In this document: positions 8,680 to 17,999 of the stretch, in pieces
Position numbering within the stretch: position 1 is the stretch's first letter
How the letters are laid out: each line of letters begins with the position of its first letter
Source of the DNA: Namhaeicola sp039714555
GTDB lineage: Bacteria > Bacteroidota > Bacteroidia > Flavobacteriales > Flavobacteriaceae
Direction of reading: 5' to 3'
Assembly: GCA_039714555.1 (NCBI GenBank)
Contig: JBDLJB010000003.1
Span: 62,001-126,000 of the forward strand
DNA length: 64,000 nt
Program-made: the position numbers and the translations under genes
The notes under the pieces: generated by a model
Told to the model about the DNA's origin: nothing
Database searches by the model: none
The model's input: the letters and a program-made list of their open reading frames with translations, nothing else

Positions 8680-8795
8680 ATAATTCATTGTTATTGGTTT
8701 TAGATCTTTAATATTTTCATTCATATTTTTAGGTTATATTGATGAGAATCAATGTTTTTGTTGATGCTAGTCATTGTTTATTGTTAATATGAGTA

Positions 8796-8826
8796 ATAGT
8801 TTTGATTATTTAATAATCAAAACTAT
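8796..8826 (+). promoter_or_regulatory. 14-bp perfect hairpin abutting the barrel gene start
   Basis: Bases 8796-8809 and 8813-8826 form a perfect 14-bp stem with a TTA loop, ending 5 bases before the ATG at 8832. In the mRNA it would enclose the whole ribosome-binding region of the outer-membrane barrel gene. There is no T-run. Possible roles are translational control, a palindromic operator or mRNA stabilisation. Confidence 0.45.
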
Positions 8827-8831
8827 ATATT

Positions 8832-9470
8832 ATGAAAAACTCTGCAAAAGTATTGGTTGTAATTTTGATGGTCTTTTCTAGCCTCACCTATTCTCAAACA
8901 TTCGGTATTCGGGGAGGTTTAAACATTTCAAACATGGTTATAGAAGGAGAAAATCTGGATCTCAAAGATCTTTACGGATTTCATATTGGTGGAACTTTTG
9001 ACTATCCATTTTCAGAATTTTTATCTTTAGAAACAGGTTTGTTTTTAGATACAAAAGGATTTACGTTGGAAGAAAGTATATATGATAATTCCAAAGTCCG
9101 TATGAGTGCTGTCTTATTTTATTTGGATCTACCAGTCACAATAAAAGGGACTTATGACTTAAATTCTAACGGTTTTAAGATTTACGGTTTAGCGGGTCCA
9201 TATATTGGCTATGGCTTAACCGGAAAATTAGTATATGAATATGGTGATGAAGAAGAAGTTGAAGATGTTGTATGGGGAGATGGAGAAGATGCAATGTTTA
9301 AGAGATTTGATTACGGTTTAACGTTTGGAGGTGGAGTTGAGATAAAATCAATAGAAATTGGAGTTTCATATGATTTGGGGTTGGCAAATGTTGCATCAAA
9401 CACGGATGATGAGGTTTCAGGCAAACATAGAGTTCTTAAATTTTCATTGGGTTATAGATTTGGAAATTAA
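8832..9470 (+). CDS. porin-family outer-membrane beta-barrel protein (PorT-like)
   Basis: A 212-residue protein with a Sec signal peptide (cleavage near S-L-T-Y-S-Q-T) followed by F-G-I-R-G-G-L-N-I-S-N, the first strand typical of the OMP_b-brl_2/PorT-like fold. Alternating hydrophobic strands with G-x-H-I-G-G, E-T-G-L-F and G-L-A-G-P-Y-I-G-Y-G motifs follow, ending L-K-F-S-L-G-Y-R-F-G-N with a near-terminal aromatic as in barrels. An acidic loop lies at about residues 138-155. An eight-stranded barrel in the outer membrane is the expected fold. A terminator follows at 9513. Confidence 0.8.
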   Translation: MKNSAKVLVVILMVFSSLTYSQTFGIRGGLNISNMVIEGENLDLKDLYGFHIGGTFDYPFSEFLSLETGLFLDTKGFTLEESIYDNSKVRMSAVLFYLDLPVTIKGTYDLNSNGFKIYGLAGPYIGYGLTGKLVYEYGDEEEVEDVVWGDGEDAMFKRFDYGLTFGGGVEIKSIEIGVSYDLGLANVASNTDDEVSGKHRVLKFSLGYRFGN

Positions 9471-9512
9471 TAATAAAAAGAGAGAATAACTTTTGTTTAA
9501 TTTAGAATAATT

Positions 9513-9537
9513 CCTCAACGCATTGCGTTGGGGTTTT
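9513..9537 (+). terminator. intrinsic terminator after the outer-membrane barrel gene
   Basis: CCTCAACGC (9513-9521) pairs with GCGTTGGGG (9525-9533) across an ATT loop (one T-G wobble) and is followed by TTTT. It is 43 bases after the barrel gene stop. The GC-rich stem stands out from the AT-rich surroundings. Confidence 0.7.
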
Positions 9538-9599
9538 CCTGCAAAGGATGTAGGTAACAAGTAAAGGATATATATATTTAGTGAGATAATGTAAAGATT

Positions 9600-11633
9600 A
9601 TGAGCAAGTTTTTAAAAGAACTCAATCGTAGAAACGTGATTAAAGCAACTTTAGCCTATATAGTTGTGGTGTGGGTTTTATTACAATTTGTTTCCATAGT
9701 TTTACCAATAATTGAAGCTCCAGAGTGGGTATTAAAAACTTTAACTTTTTTAATGTTAATCGGGCTTCCTATTTGGATATTTTTTTCATGGGTTTATGAA
9801 ATTACACCAAGTGGATTAAAAAAAACATCTGAAGTAAAAGCTCATGAATCAATAACAGCAAGTACAAATAAACGATTAAATATAATAATTTTGTTTGTTT
9901 TGATCATTGCAATTATATTATCTTTTTTCAGAGATATTTCTCCCAAAAACAATAAAGATGTTACCATAGAAAACTCTATAGCAGTGTTGCTCTTTAGCGA
10001 TATGTGTGAAGATGATGCTCAATGGTTTTGTGATGGAATTACTGAAGATATACGAAACAATCTATCAAATATAAAAAGTATAAAAAGAGTTATTTCACGT
10101 AAATCTGTAACACAATATAAAGATTCAGATAAGACAATTCCTGAAATAGCAAAAGAATTGGGAGTATCTTATATCATTGAAGGAAGTGTTAGAAAACAAG
10201 ATGATAATGTGCTAATTACAGCACAATTATTTAATTCTAATGATGAACAACTTTGGTCAGGTAACTACAATGAAAAAATTAATGATGTTTTAAAAATTCA
10301 AAGTGATATTTCAAAAAGGATAGTAGAACAACTTAAAATCGTAATAACTCCAGATGAAAAAAATGTAATGACATCTTTACCAACAGAAAATATTGAAGCT
10401 TATCAATTGTTTCTAAAAGGGCGTTCATTTGCTGGTAACAGGTCAGAAGATGGTATTAAAACAAGTATTGAACTCTATCAAAAAGCTATTGATCTAGATC
10501 CAAATTATGCTGAGGCTTATGCCGAAATGGCTAATTCATATGCACTTTTAGGGCATTATAATTATTTAAAGAATGAAAAAAGTATTAAAATTGCTAAAGG
10601 TTTAATTAAAAAATCATTAAAAATTGAGCCTAATACAGCTCGTGCATATACCGCCTTAGCAAATATATATGTAAGCGAAAATAATTGGGAAATGGCTAAA
10701 GAAAATTTTGAAAAAGCAATTTCTTTAAACCCTAATGATGCCACCGCTCATCATCATTTTGCACTTTATTATGAGATAAAACCAATTCCTGATAAGCAAA
10801 ATTTTTTAAAACATATTAGTATTGCACAACAATTAGATCCTTTTTCAATTCCTATAAATGAAGCAAGAATTCTTGCTTTATTAGCTAATGATAAACCTCA
10901 GGAAGCTGAAGAATTATACCTTAAAAACAGTACATTAATATCAAAATGGCAGAAAATAGTTTTAAAAGGAAAAATCAAAAGTTATTTAAAAAAAGATTGG
11001 AAGGAAGCCATTTTTGTTTTGCAAAATGCAATAGAAAATGATCCAAATAATCCATACTTGCATTTGATTTTGGGGCATTATTATAATGGTATTTTAAATG
11101 ATGATATCACTTGTTTAAAACATAGTGAAATTGCTTTTCAATTAGATTCATCTTCTTATGCGGGTTGGTATGTAATCTCATTATTGGATAATAATAAATA
11201 TAATGAAGCAATTGAATTTGTAAATGATAAAAAAAACGTTAATCTATTTAATAATGATAATAAAAACAGGTTTTTATATAAATATTATTTAGCAATAAAT
11301 AATTATGAAAAAGCAATGGAATATTTTTTTAAATATTTCAATAAAAATAATGAGAATGATTTTTATTATTATGCTGAATTATTTGCCTATAAGAACGATA
11401 AAAATAGTGTTAACGAAATACTAGAAAAACATCAAATGAGTAATGCAAGTAAAGCCAAGATCTTTGCCATTCTCAATGAAAAAGATTCCATGTATCTATA
11501 TTTAAACAAGATCACCAATATTGATCGAGTTATAAATTTAAATGGGATGGATGAAATATTTGGTAGATATACTAATGAACCTGAATATAAAAGTTATTTA
11601 GAGAAAAATTATTTACCAATTACTACTAAATAA
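9600..11633 (+). CDS. membrane-anchored TolB-like/TPR protein
   Basis: A 677-residue protein. It opens with L-K-E-L-N-R-R-N-V-I-K-A-T-L-A-Y, the start of the adenylate-cyclase-associated TPR family. Three hydrophobic segments lie at about residues 15-36, 43-62 and 96-111. A FlgO/TolB-like domain (about 126-250: I-A-V-L-L-F-S-D-M then W-F-C-D-G-I-T-E-D-I and I-I-E-G-S-V-R) is followed by TPR repeats over about 260-660. No cyclase or kinase domain is present. Such proteins are usually thought of as scaffolds or sensors; the partner is unknown. It has its own short leader after the terminator at 9513. Confidence 0.75.
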   Translation: MSKFLKELNRRNVIKATLAYIVVVWVLLQFVSIVLPIIEAPEWVLKTLTFLMLIGLPIWIFFSWVYEITPSGLKKTSEVKAHESITASTNKRLNIIILFVLIIAIILSFFRDISPKNNKDVTIENSIAVLLFSDMCEDDAQWFCDGITEDIRNNLSNIKSIKRVISRKSVTQYKDSDKTIPEIAKELGVSYIIEGSVRKQDDNVLITAQLFNSNDEQLWSGNYNEKINDVLKIQSDISKRIVEQLKIVITPDEKNVMTSLPTENIEAYQLFLKGRSFAGNRSEDGIKTSIELYQKAIDLDPNYAEAYAEMANSYALLGHYNYLKNEKSIKIAKGLIKKSLKIEPNTARAYTALANIYVSENNWEMAKENFEKAISLNPNDATAHHHFALYYEIKPIPDKQNFLKHISIAQQLDPFSIPINEARILALLANDKPQEAEELYLKNSTLISKWQKIVLKGKIKSYLKKDWKEAIFVLQNAIENDPNNPYLHLILGHYYNGILNDDITCLKHSEIAFQLDSSSYAGWYVISLLDNNKYNEAIEFVNDKKNVNLFNNDNKNRFLYKYYLAINNYEKAMEYFFKYFNKNNENDFYYYAELFAYKNDKNSVNEILEKHQMSNASKAKIFAILNEKDSMYLYLNKITNIDRVINLNGMDEIFGRYTNEPEYKSYLEKNYLPITTK

Positions 11634-11708
11634 ATACTTTTTAAAATTTTTGTTTTCTGATTTAATTTTAAAAAACTTCGTAAATTTAAAAGATCAAATT
11701 TAAAAATC

Positions 11709-12473
11709 ATGAAAAAAACGTTTTTAATTATAGCAGTTATTGGATTAGTAATTATGGCTTTTAATGAAACCGAGAATTTAGAAAATCCAGAGATTCAAAA
11801 TTTTAAAACCGTACAATTTCCTTCTTTAGATGGCATAATGATCAGTGCAAATATTTATGAAGTAAGTGTAAATGAACCTGTTATACTTTTATGTCATCAG
11901 GCTAGATACAATAAATATGAATACGAAGATATTGCGCCAAAATTAAATGCAAAAGGTTTTAACTGTATTGCTATTGACCAACGCTCGGGAGGTGAATTAA
12001 GAAATCATCAAAATATCACGCATCAAAATGCTATTAAGAAAAACAAACCAACTGAATATTTAGATGCTGAACAAGATATTATTGCTGCTATAGATTATGT
12101 GTATAAAAAATATAAAATACCAATCATTCTTTGGGGAAGTTCATACTCATCTACTTTGGCATTATACATTGCAAATAATAATGAAAAAATAGCTGCAGTT
12201 GTTTCTTTTAGTCCGGGGAATTATTTTGCCGATCAAAAAGGTTCTTTGATTGATAAAATGGAAAATTTCAAAAAACCAATGTTTGTTACATCTTCAAAAA
12301 AAGAAGTTCAAGGCGTTAACAAACTTTTACAAAAGATGAAATTGAATGAAAAACAGGTTCAATTTATCCCTACTGGAAGTGGTTTTCATGGTTCAAAAGC
12401 ACTTTGGGATGGTCAAAAAGGTGGTGAAGAATATTGGAATGCAATGGATGATTTTCTTAATAAAATTAAGTAG
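11709..12473 (+). CDS. exported alpha/beta hydrolase
   Basis: A 254-residue protein with an N-terminal signal or anchor helix (about residues 3-18). The core reads as a dienelactone-hydrolase-like alpha/beta hydrolase: V-I-L-L-C-H-Q-A-R-Y (strand 3 and oxyanion loop), I-D-Q-R-S-G-G, and the nucleophile elbow L-W-G-S-S-Y-S-S (G-S-S-Y-S, about residues 142-146), with a C-terminal G-S-G-F-H-G-S-K catalytic-His candidate. Located in the periplasm by inference. It ends 10 bases from the convergent GMC oxidoreductase. Substrate unknown. Confidence 0.75.
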   Translation: MKKTFLIIAVIGLVIMAFNETENLENPEIQNFKTVQFPSLDGIMISANIYEVSVNEPVILLCHQARYNKYEYEDIAPKLNAKGFNCIAIDQRSGGELRNHQNITHQNAIKKNKPTEYLDAEQDIIAAIDYVYKKYKIPIILWGSSYSSTLALYIANNNEKIAAVVSFSPGNYFADQKGSLIDKMENFKKPMFVTSSKKEVQGVNKLLQKMKLNEKQVQFIPTGSGFHGSKALWDGQKGGEEYWNAMDDFLNKIK

Positions 12474-12482
12474 TTTTAATTA

Positions 12483-13976
12483 TCAATTCGATATATTTTC
12501 TGCTACCCATTTTGCTAAAAGCATAACAGTTTCGTAAGGGTTTACTTTAACAGATGTTGGAAATAATGAGGCATCACAAACATAAATAGATTTGGTGCCA
12601 TAAACTTTACCAAATAAATCGCAAACGGATTTATTTTTATCCTTTCCCATTCTGGCTCCACCTTGTGGATGCGCACTTGATAACGGAGTCTTGTAAAAGT
12701 TTAGATATTTTTTGGAAATTATTTTTTCAATATCCTTTTGATCTTCCCTAACTAAAGGGAATTTATTACTTGCCGGTACCATAACTTTTTCACATTTGGC
12801 AGCAAAAAATATTTTTGTTGCTTGTTGTAAAGCTTTAATTAATGTCTTTTTTGATTGATCACTAATAGTATAATCAACTATAGTATTTCCATTTTTATCA
12901 ATAGCAATTCTATTATGAAACTCAGCTTTATCATGTGCTAAGATTAAAATCGACATCATTTTATGGTAATCTTTCATGATATCCTGATGCTTTTTTCCAA
13001 AGCCGGGATTGTTTTTAGCAGTGACACCAGGAAAATAAAAAGAAGTTTCCAAATAAAAATTATCATTTTCCGAAAAATGATCAGAATAGACCGTTTTAGG
13101 AAATCCTTTAAAATTAGATATGCTTTTTGGGTGGATTCCATTAATATTAAAGGCAGGATGTAAAGTTAAATACCTTCCTATATTTTTATTATTTAAGCCT
13201 AATTTTTTTGCAGATCGCAATAATATTGCCGGAGTATTTAAAACTCCTGCAGCCAAAACTATTTTTTTAGTAATAAATTGATAAGTGCCATTTTCTAAAA
13301 TATTGGGTTTTGTTCCTTTTGGAGCATCAGTTACAATGGTATTTATGGTATTTTCTGATACCGAAATAACTTTTGTATTGCAAAATATAGTAACTCCTCG
13401 AGTTAAGATTTTAGGAATTTGTACTTCTAAGGCACTTTGTTTGGCACCGGTTGTACAACCCAAATTACAAAAACCTTGTTGTTGACAATTTTTAGTGTTT
13501 ATTTTTAATCTTTTTACTGGAATTCCTAGTTTTTTAGCACCTTTTTGAAATAGAACATTATTATCGTTATCCAAATTTTTGGGTAATTCATGTACCGAAA
13601 TTTCCCTTTCAATCTCATCCAGTGATCTATTGACATAATCATTGGTAAGAAAATCTAAGCCAAAATTGTTTTGCCAATTTTTGAGAACACTCTTTGGAGG
13701 TCTAAATGAAACACCGGTGTAAACTGCAGAACTCCCACCCAAAGTATTGGCTGCAGAAACGCCTATCTGTAAATTTTTTGATAAAACAGCTCCTCTGTTA
13801 AAATATAAAGCGGTCATATCAATTTCGCGTTGGTTGAAATTATCTTTGGTCATGTGTGGTCCAGATTCTATAACGGCTATTTTTAAATCAGGGTTTTTAC
13901 GCGTTAGATAATCCGTAAAGGTAGTACCGCCAACACCTGAACCAACAACGATAATATCAAAATTTAAATTTTTCAT
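12483..13976 (-). CDS. GMC-family FAD oxidoreductase
   Basis: A 497-residue glucose-methanol-choline oxidoreductase. The FAD Rossmann motif is V-V-G-S-G-V-G-G (about residues 11-18), followed by G-G-S-S-A-V-Y-T-G-V. A Cys-containing segment N-C-Q-Q-Q-G-F-C-N-L-G-C (about 163-174) is typical of the cholesterol-oxidase/long-chain alcohol dehydrogenase branch. The C-terminal active site has S-A-H-P-Q-G-G and V-N-P-Y-E-T-V (His/Asn pair). It oxidises an alcohol of unknown identity. Its ATG overlaps the stop of the preceding 127-residue gene by 4 bases, so the two products probably act together. Confidence 0.88.
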   Translation of the reverse strand: MKNLNFDIIVVGSGVGGTTFTDYLTRKNPDLKIAVIESGPHMTKDNFNQREIDMTALYFNRGAVLSKNLQIGVSAANTLGGSSAVYTGVSFRPPKSVLKNWQNNFGLDFLTNDYVNRSLDEIEREISVHELPKNLDNDNNVLFQKGAKKLGIPVKRLKINTKNCQQQGFCNLGCTTGAKQSALEVQIPKILTRGVTIFCNTKVISVSENTINTIVTDAPKGTKPNILENGTYQFITKKIVLAAGVLNTPAILLRSAKKLGLNNKNIGRYLTLHPAFNINGIHPKSISNFKGFPKTVYSDHFSENDNFYLETSFYFPGVTAKNNPGFGKKHQDIMKDYHKMMSILILAHDKAEFHNRIAIDKNGNTIVDYTISDQSKKTLIKALQQATKIFFAAKCEKVMVPASNKFPLVREDQKDIEKIISKKYLNFYKTPLSSAHPQGGARMGKDKNKSVCDLFGKVYGTKSIYVCDASLFPTSVKVNPYETVMLLAKWVAENISN

Positions 13977-14356
13977 TTTACGCTTGAATTTATAGGTCCG
14001 TCGTAATTAATATTTGGCCAAATATCAGCAATACTGTAATATGAAATGAAAATCAATGAACGCAACCCAGTTAATCCACCTACAATTTTACCAACAGGAA
14101 ACTGAAAAAGTTTGTTAATATATTTTTCTCTCTCAATATTGCTTAGATTTTCAAATGATTTAAAATTGTAGATATAACTTAAGTTTTCAATGAGTTTTAT
14201 CAATAGTTTAATTTTGGCAGCTGATTCTTTTTCTAATCCTTGAAATACCTGTTTAAAGTTCTTAATAAAAGCATACTTTAATGAATCATTCACATGTATT
14301 TCAGGAACAATTACTTCGGCAAATAGAATTATATTTTGTTTAAAGTGTGGATCCAT
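13973..14356 (-). CDS. small partner protein of the GMC oxidoreductase
   Basis: A 127-residue, mostly helical protein without signal peptide, ending in an aromatic-rich segment with Y-Y-S-I-A-D-I-W-P. It overlaps the GMC gene by 4 bases and follows the TPP enzyme by 7 bases. Its size and position recall gluconate 2-dehydrogenase subunit 3, the small partner of GMC dehydrogenases, but I do not see enough conserved residues to assert membership. Likely function: accessory or maturation subunit of the GMC enzyme (inference). Confidence 0.6.
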   Translation of the reverse strand: MDPHFKQNIILFAEVIVPEIHVNDSLKYAFIKNFKQVFQGLEKESAAKIKLLIKLIENLSYIYNFKSFENLSNIEREKYINKLFQFPVGKIVGGLTGLRSLIFISYYSIADIWPNINYDGPINSSVK

Positions 14357-14363
14357 CTATATA

Positions 14364-16103
14364 CTATTTTTCTAACAAATGTCTTTTTAATGCCCTAACT
14401 ATAAATCTTGTTTTTTCTTTAAAACTAAAACGACTTAAATTTGTTTTTACAACACCTTTGGTCATCATGGTCTTTTTAGAATAATCAATATTTACATCAA
14501 CAATTACCGGAACATCTTTTTCAACTTCTTTAAAAGCTTTTTTCATCACCGAGTTTATTTCAGTATCGTTTGCCATGTGAAAATAGGCAGCACCTGTAGC
14601 ATCAGCAATACCTTTTATATTGATATTACCAATAATTGTGGCAACTTTTCGCTTGAGCGGAATTTTTTGAAATTGAGAGATCTGACCAAGTTCACCATCG
14701 TGAAAAACAAAGTAAACAACACCTTTTTTATAGGTAGTGGCTGTTAAAGTTTCCATGCCGGTCATTAAAAAACCACCATCACCAACAATGCCAACTACTT
14801 TACTTTTTGCGTTCATAAATTTTGTACCAATAGCTGCTGGCACACAAAACCCCATACAATTAAAATCGGTTGGAGAAACAAAATGACGAGAACGATTTAC
14901 CGGTAATAATTCAGCTGCCAAATAAGTGTGTTTTCCATCATCAACAACAAAGTAGGTATCATCATCAGTGAATTTTGTCAATGCTTCAAAAAAGAAACCC
15001 GGAGAAACCTTATCATTTAATGGTTTTTCTTTCCATTTGGCATTATATTTTTCTTTCTCCTCTTTAATTAATTTTACTAAATCGGAATGATCTTTTCTAA
15101 TTTTTCCTTTTTGATTTTCCAATTCTACAACCAACAATTTTAAGGCTTCTTCTGCATCGGCTTCAATATTTATTTTAGAAGAGTAATTTTTGTCAAAAAC
15201 CTCATTGTTGATATCAATATGGATTAAATTTTCAGGAACGGTTACCCCATAACTTCCTGTTGCAATTTCCGAGAATCGTACACCAACTGCCAACATTGCA
15301 TCACAATTTTTAAAAGCTTTTTGGGCTGCAGGTATTGAATTTGGTCCAAAACCAAAACCTGTATGTAATGAGTGATTAGCAGGAAAAGAAGCTTTTCCTT
15401 GTAAAGTAGTTGCAACAGGAGCACCCAGAATATCAGCAATTTTCTTAGTATATTCAACAGCATTTGCAGCGCCCCATCCTACATAAATTCCGGGATTTCT
15501 TGCTTTTAAAAGTAATTCAGCTATGGCTTTAATTTTTGAATTATCAATATTCGGGTTCTGAAAACTTTTAGTGTAGGGTAAAAGTTTAGATACCTCACCT
15601 TTAAACATTTGATACTCCATAGGAATTTCAATAAAAACAGGTCCGGGTTCACCTGAAGTGGCAATATCATATGCCTTATAAATAGTAGGTATTATCTCTT
15701 CATGAGATTCAATTTTAAAAAATGCTTTGGTTATTTCACTAACTAAATTACCTTGATCTAATTGATGTAATTGATAATGTTTACCACTATCCTGACGTGT
15801 ACCTCCAGAAAAGATAAGCATGGGTATGCCATCTAAAAAAGCTTCACCAATTCCACTCATAGCGTTGGTGGTACCGGCTGCAGGTACAATCATTAAAGTG
15901 CCAATACTATTTGAAGTACAAGAAACACCCAATGCCATAAATGAAGCTCCTCCTTCATGAGTAACTAAAACTGGTTCAATTTGATTAGAATTGTTTAATT
16001 CATCGTACAGTTCTATATTGTGAACCCCGGGAATTCCAAAAGTATATTTAACTCCAATTTGTTCTAAAGCATAAACTGCTAAATTTGCGCCTGTTTTATT
16101 CAT
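14364..16103 (-). CDS. thiamine pyrophosphate-dependent enzyme (acetolactate synthase/decarboxylase-like)
   Basis: A 579-residue TPP enzyme with the three-domain layout of acetolactate synthase, benzoylformate decarboxylase and related enzymes. The N-terminal PYR domain has F-G-I-P-G and the activating Glu50 in V-T-H-E-G-G-A. A central domain contains G-W-G-A-A-N-A. The C-terminal PP domain has the TPP/Mg motif G-D-G-G-F-L-M-T-G-M-E-T-L followed by H-D-G-E-L-G-Q. No ilvN-like small subunit and no ilv gene is adjacent; instead it precedes the GMC pair. It is therefore more likely a dedicated decarboxylase or carboligase than biosynthetic AHAS. Substrate unresolved. Confidence 0.82.
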   Translation of the reverse strand: MNKTGANLAVYALEQIGVKYTFGIPGVHNIELYDELNNSNQIEPVLVTHEGGASFMALGVSCTSNSIGTLMIVPAAGTTNAMSGIGEAFLDGIPMLIFSGGTRQDSGKHYQLHQLDQGNLVSEITKAFFKIESHEEIIPTIYKAYDIATSGEPGPVFIEIPMEYQMFKGEVSKLLPYTKSFQNPNIDNSKIKAIAELLLKARNPGIYVGWGAANAVEYTKKIADILGAPVATTLQGKASFPANHSLHTGFGFGPNSIPAAQKAFKNCDAMLAVGVRFSEIATGSYGVTVPENLIHIDINNEVFDKNYSSKINIEADAEEALKLLVVELENQKGKIRKDHSDLVKLIKEEKEKYNAKWKEKPLNDKVSPGFFFEALTKFTDDDTYFVVDDGKHTYLAAELLPVNRSRHFVSPTDFNCMGFCVPAAIGTKFMNAKSKVVGIVGDGGFLMTGMETLTATTYKKGVVYFVFHDGELGQISQFQKIPLKRKVATIIGNINIKGIADATGAAYFHMANDTEINSVMKKAFKEVEKDVPVIVDVNIDYSKKTMMTKGVVKTNLSRFSFKEKTRFIVRALKRHLLEK

Positions 16104-16230
16104 AAGCCAATTCTATATCTTTCCCACCGGAAGGACTTTTTAATATTAAATATCTTTTATTATTCACACTGATTTTTTCAGATTTCTATCAAATTACTAA
16201 ATTTAATTTTTCAAATTGATAAAAATAAGC

Positions 16231-17856
16231 TTATTTATTAATTATATGCTTTGCAGCTTTTTGTGCTGTAAAAATACATGTTGCCAAAAAAGTTCCTTCT
16301 AAAGCACGTTTACCATGTGAGCCACCACCTCCAAAACCCGCTGCTTCTCCAACGGCATACAAATTATTAAAAGCTTCTTGTTTTCCATTTGATTTTGGAA
16401 TTTTTAAAACCTGTGATTGTAAGTTAGTTTGTATTCCACCCAAACTTTTTCGAGATAAAATAAATTCTCTAATTGCAATTAATGGGTAATTTTTCTTTTG
16501 ATCTAATTTTTGTGGTTTTAACGTTCGTTTTTTATCACCTGAGTATTCACGGGTTTGCATGATTCGTTTGATCTGCTGATCTTCTTTTAAATCATTGCCC
16601 GGTTCAAAATTAGTGTCATAACTTTCAATAGATTTTTTTAGAGCATCAATTTTTACATCATTTGTCCCGGTTAATTCATTCATTTTTTTAACCAATTCTT
16701 CAACACTATTGGCAGTGATATAATTTGGCGAATCTTTTTCTAAAGTTTTGATCAATTTTTTATTTCCTTTAATTACAGAATATAAAAACTTAAGCAACTT
16801 TTTTTCTTTGATGCCATCATTAAATTCTGAACCTGAAACAGCCAATTCTTTATAAGCTATTTTTTCATTGAGAATTTGCCACGAATATTGTTTTTCTTGT
16901 TCACAAATCTTTGTGACTAAATAACGTGTGTCAAAAGAAGTTACTAAAGGAGTAGGTCCCATACGTTCGCCTTTGTAATTTAACCATAAAGCTGATTTAG
17001 GGGGTACTAAACTAAGTCCGTGATTTTCTCTTTTCGGAAAAGGGTGAGGTATGCCGGCAGCGTAATTCCACATTAAATCTAAATTGGTAATATTTCCGCC
17101 AATTTCTTTTACTTTATCGTGAATTAGTCCATCTGAAAAATGATGTGAGCCATTTAATATTACATGGGGAGGAGTATGCCATTCTTGGTGCCAATGTCCT
17201 CTAATTTTATTCATACTTCCATTAATTCCACCAGTGGCAATAACAAAATCATTTGCTTTTGCTATAAAAGGAATTTGGTCTTTTTCATCAATACCATTTA
17301 TAGCAACAATTTTATTGTTTTCAATTTTAAAATTCTCTGCCTTATGCTGAAAATATACTTGTAGATTTTTATAATTTGGATGTGATTTTAAATAAATGAG
17401 TAAGGCTTCAATTAAACCATGACCGGTTCCCCAAACCATATGAAAACGTGGAACGGAATTTCCGGGTACATCCAATCCTCTTTCTACCCAGTGTACAACA
17501 GGGAAAAATTTTACTTTTTTAGATCTTACCCAATCATATACTTTTTGGGTGGATTCAATAAAATCATTTGCCCACTTTTTACCCCAAACTTCATTTTTTT
17601 CAAATTCTGCAAAAGAAAACCAGTCTTTTTTAGCTTGGGTCACATTATCGTATATTTTGGAAAATCGTTGAAAAGGTGAATTGACAAAAAACATACCACC
17701 AAATGATTCTTTTGCCAAACCGCCAAAGTTTTTTTTAAAATCTCTTTCAATGATAATGACCTTTTTATCAGAATTGAGTAGATCGATGGCAGTTGTAATT
17801 CCAGCAATACCTCCACCAATGATAACTACATCAGATTGGTAATTATATTTTTTCAA
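16231..17856 (-). CDS. FAD-binding dehydrogenase (3-oxosteroid dehydrogenase-like)
   Basis: A 541-residue flavoprotein of the FAD_binding_2 superfamily. The dinucleotide motif is V-V-I-I-G-G-G-I-A-G (about residues 10-19) with the I-I-E-R-D ribose Glu and a second motif A-T-G-G-I-N-G near 208-214. The C terminus carries G-E-A-A-G-F-G-G-G-G-S-H-G-K-R-A-L-E-G-T, typical of the uncharacterised FAD-binding dehydrogenase group related to 3-ketosteroid dehydrogenases and fumarate reductase flavoproteins. No signal peptide. It is separated by 127 bases from the TPP-enzyme gene in the same direction, so it may belong to the same redox pathway. Confidence 0.85.
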   Translation of the reverse strand: MKKYNYQSDVVIIGGGIAGITTAIDLLNSDKKVIIIERDFKKNFGGLAKESFGGMFFVNSPFQRFSKIYDNVTQAKKDWFSFAEFEKNEVWGKKWANDFIESTQKVYDWVRSKKVKFFPVVHWVERGLDVPGNSVPRFHMVWGTGHGLIEALLIYLKSHPNYKNLQVYFQHKAENFKIENNKIVAINGIDEKDQIPFIAKANDFVIATGGINGSMNKIRGHWHQEWHTPPHVILNGSHHFSDGLIHDKVKEIGGNITNLDLMWNYAAGIPHPFPKRENHGLSLVPPKSALWLNYKGERMGPTPLVTSFDTRYLVTKICEQEKQYSWQILNEKIAYKELAVSGSEFNDGIKEKKLLKFLYSVIKGNKKLIKTLEKDSPNYITANSVEELVKKMNELTGTNDVKIDALKKSIESYDTNFEPGNDLKEDQQIKRIMQTREYSGDKKRTLKPQKLDQKKNYPLIAIREFILSRKSLGGIQTNLQSQVLKIPKSNGKQEAFNNLYAVGEAAGFGGGGSHGKRALEGTFLATCIFTAQKAAKHIINK

Positions 17857-17935
17857 TTACTTTTAGTTTAAATTTCTTTAAATATAAAAAAAGAATCTTA
17901 AACTATCTGATTCTTTAAATGTCAATTGACTTTTA

Positions 17936-17978
17936 AATGAAAAAGGGTTTGATGTTCTTAAAAACACCAAACCCTTTA
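17936..17978 (-). terminator. terminator of the M3 peptidase gene
   Basis: AAAGGGTTTGATGTT (17942-17956) pairs with AACACCAAACCCTTT (17963-17977). The one imperfect position is A-C on the plus strand but U-G (a wobble) in minus-strand RNA, and the T-rich tract (TTTTTCATTT) follows on the minus strand. Both point to minus-strand use, 23 bases after the peptidase stop. Confidence 0.85.
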
Positions 17979-17999
17979 AGAAGTTTTTAGATTTGAAAT

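Noticed and set aside
14364..16103. Annotation of the TPP enzyme as IlvB (AHAS large subunit)
   Set aside because: No small subunit or ilv genes adjoin it and the gene lies in an oxidoreductase cluster, so a specific ilvB symbol is not justified.
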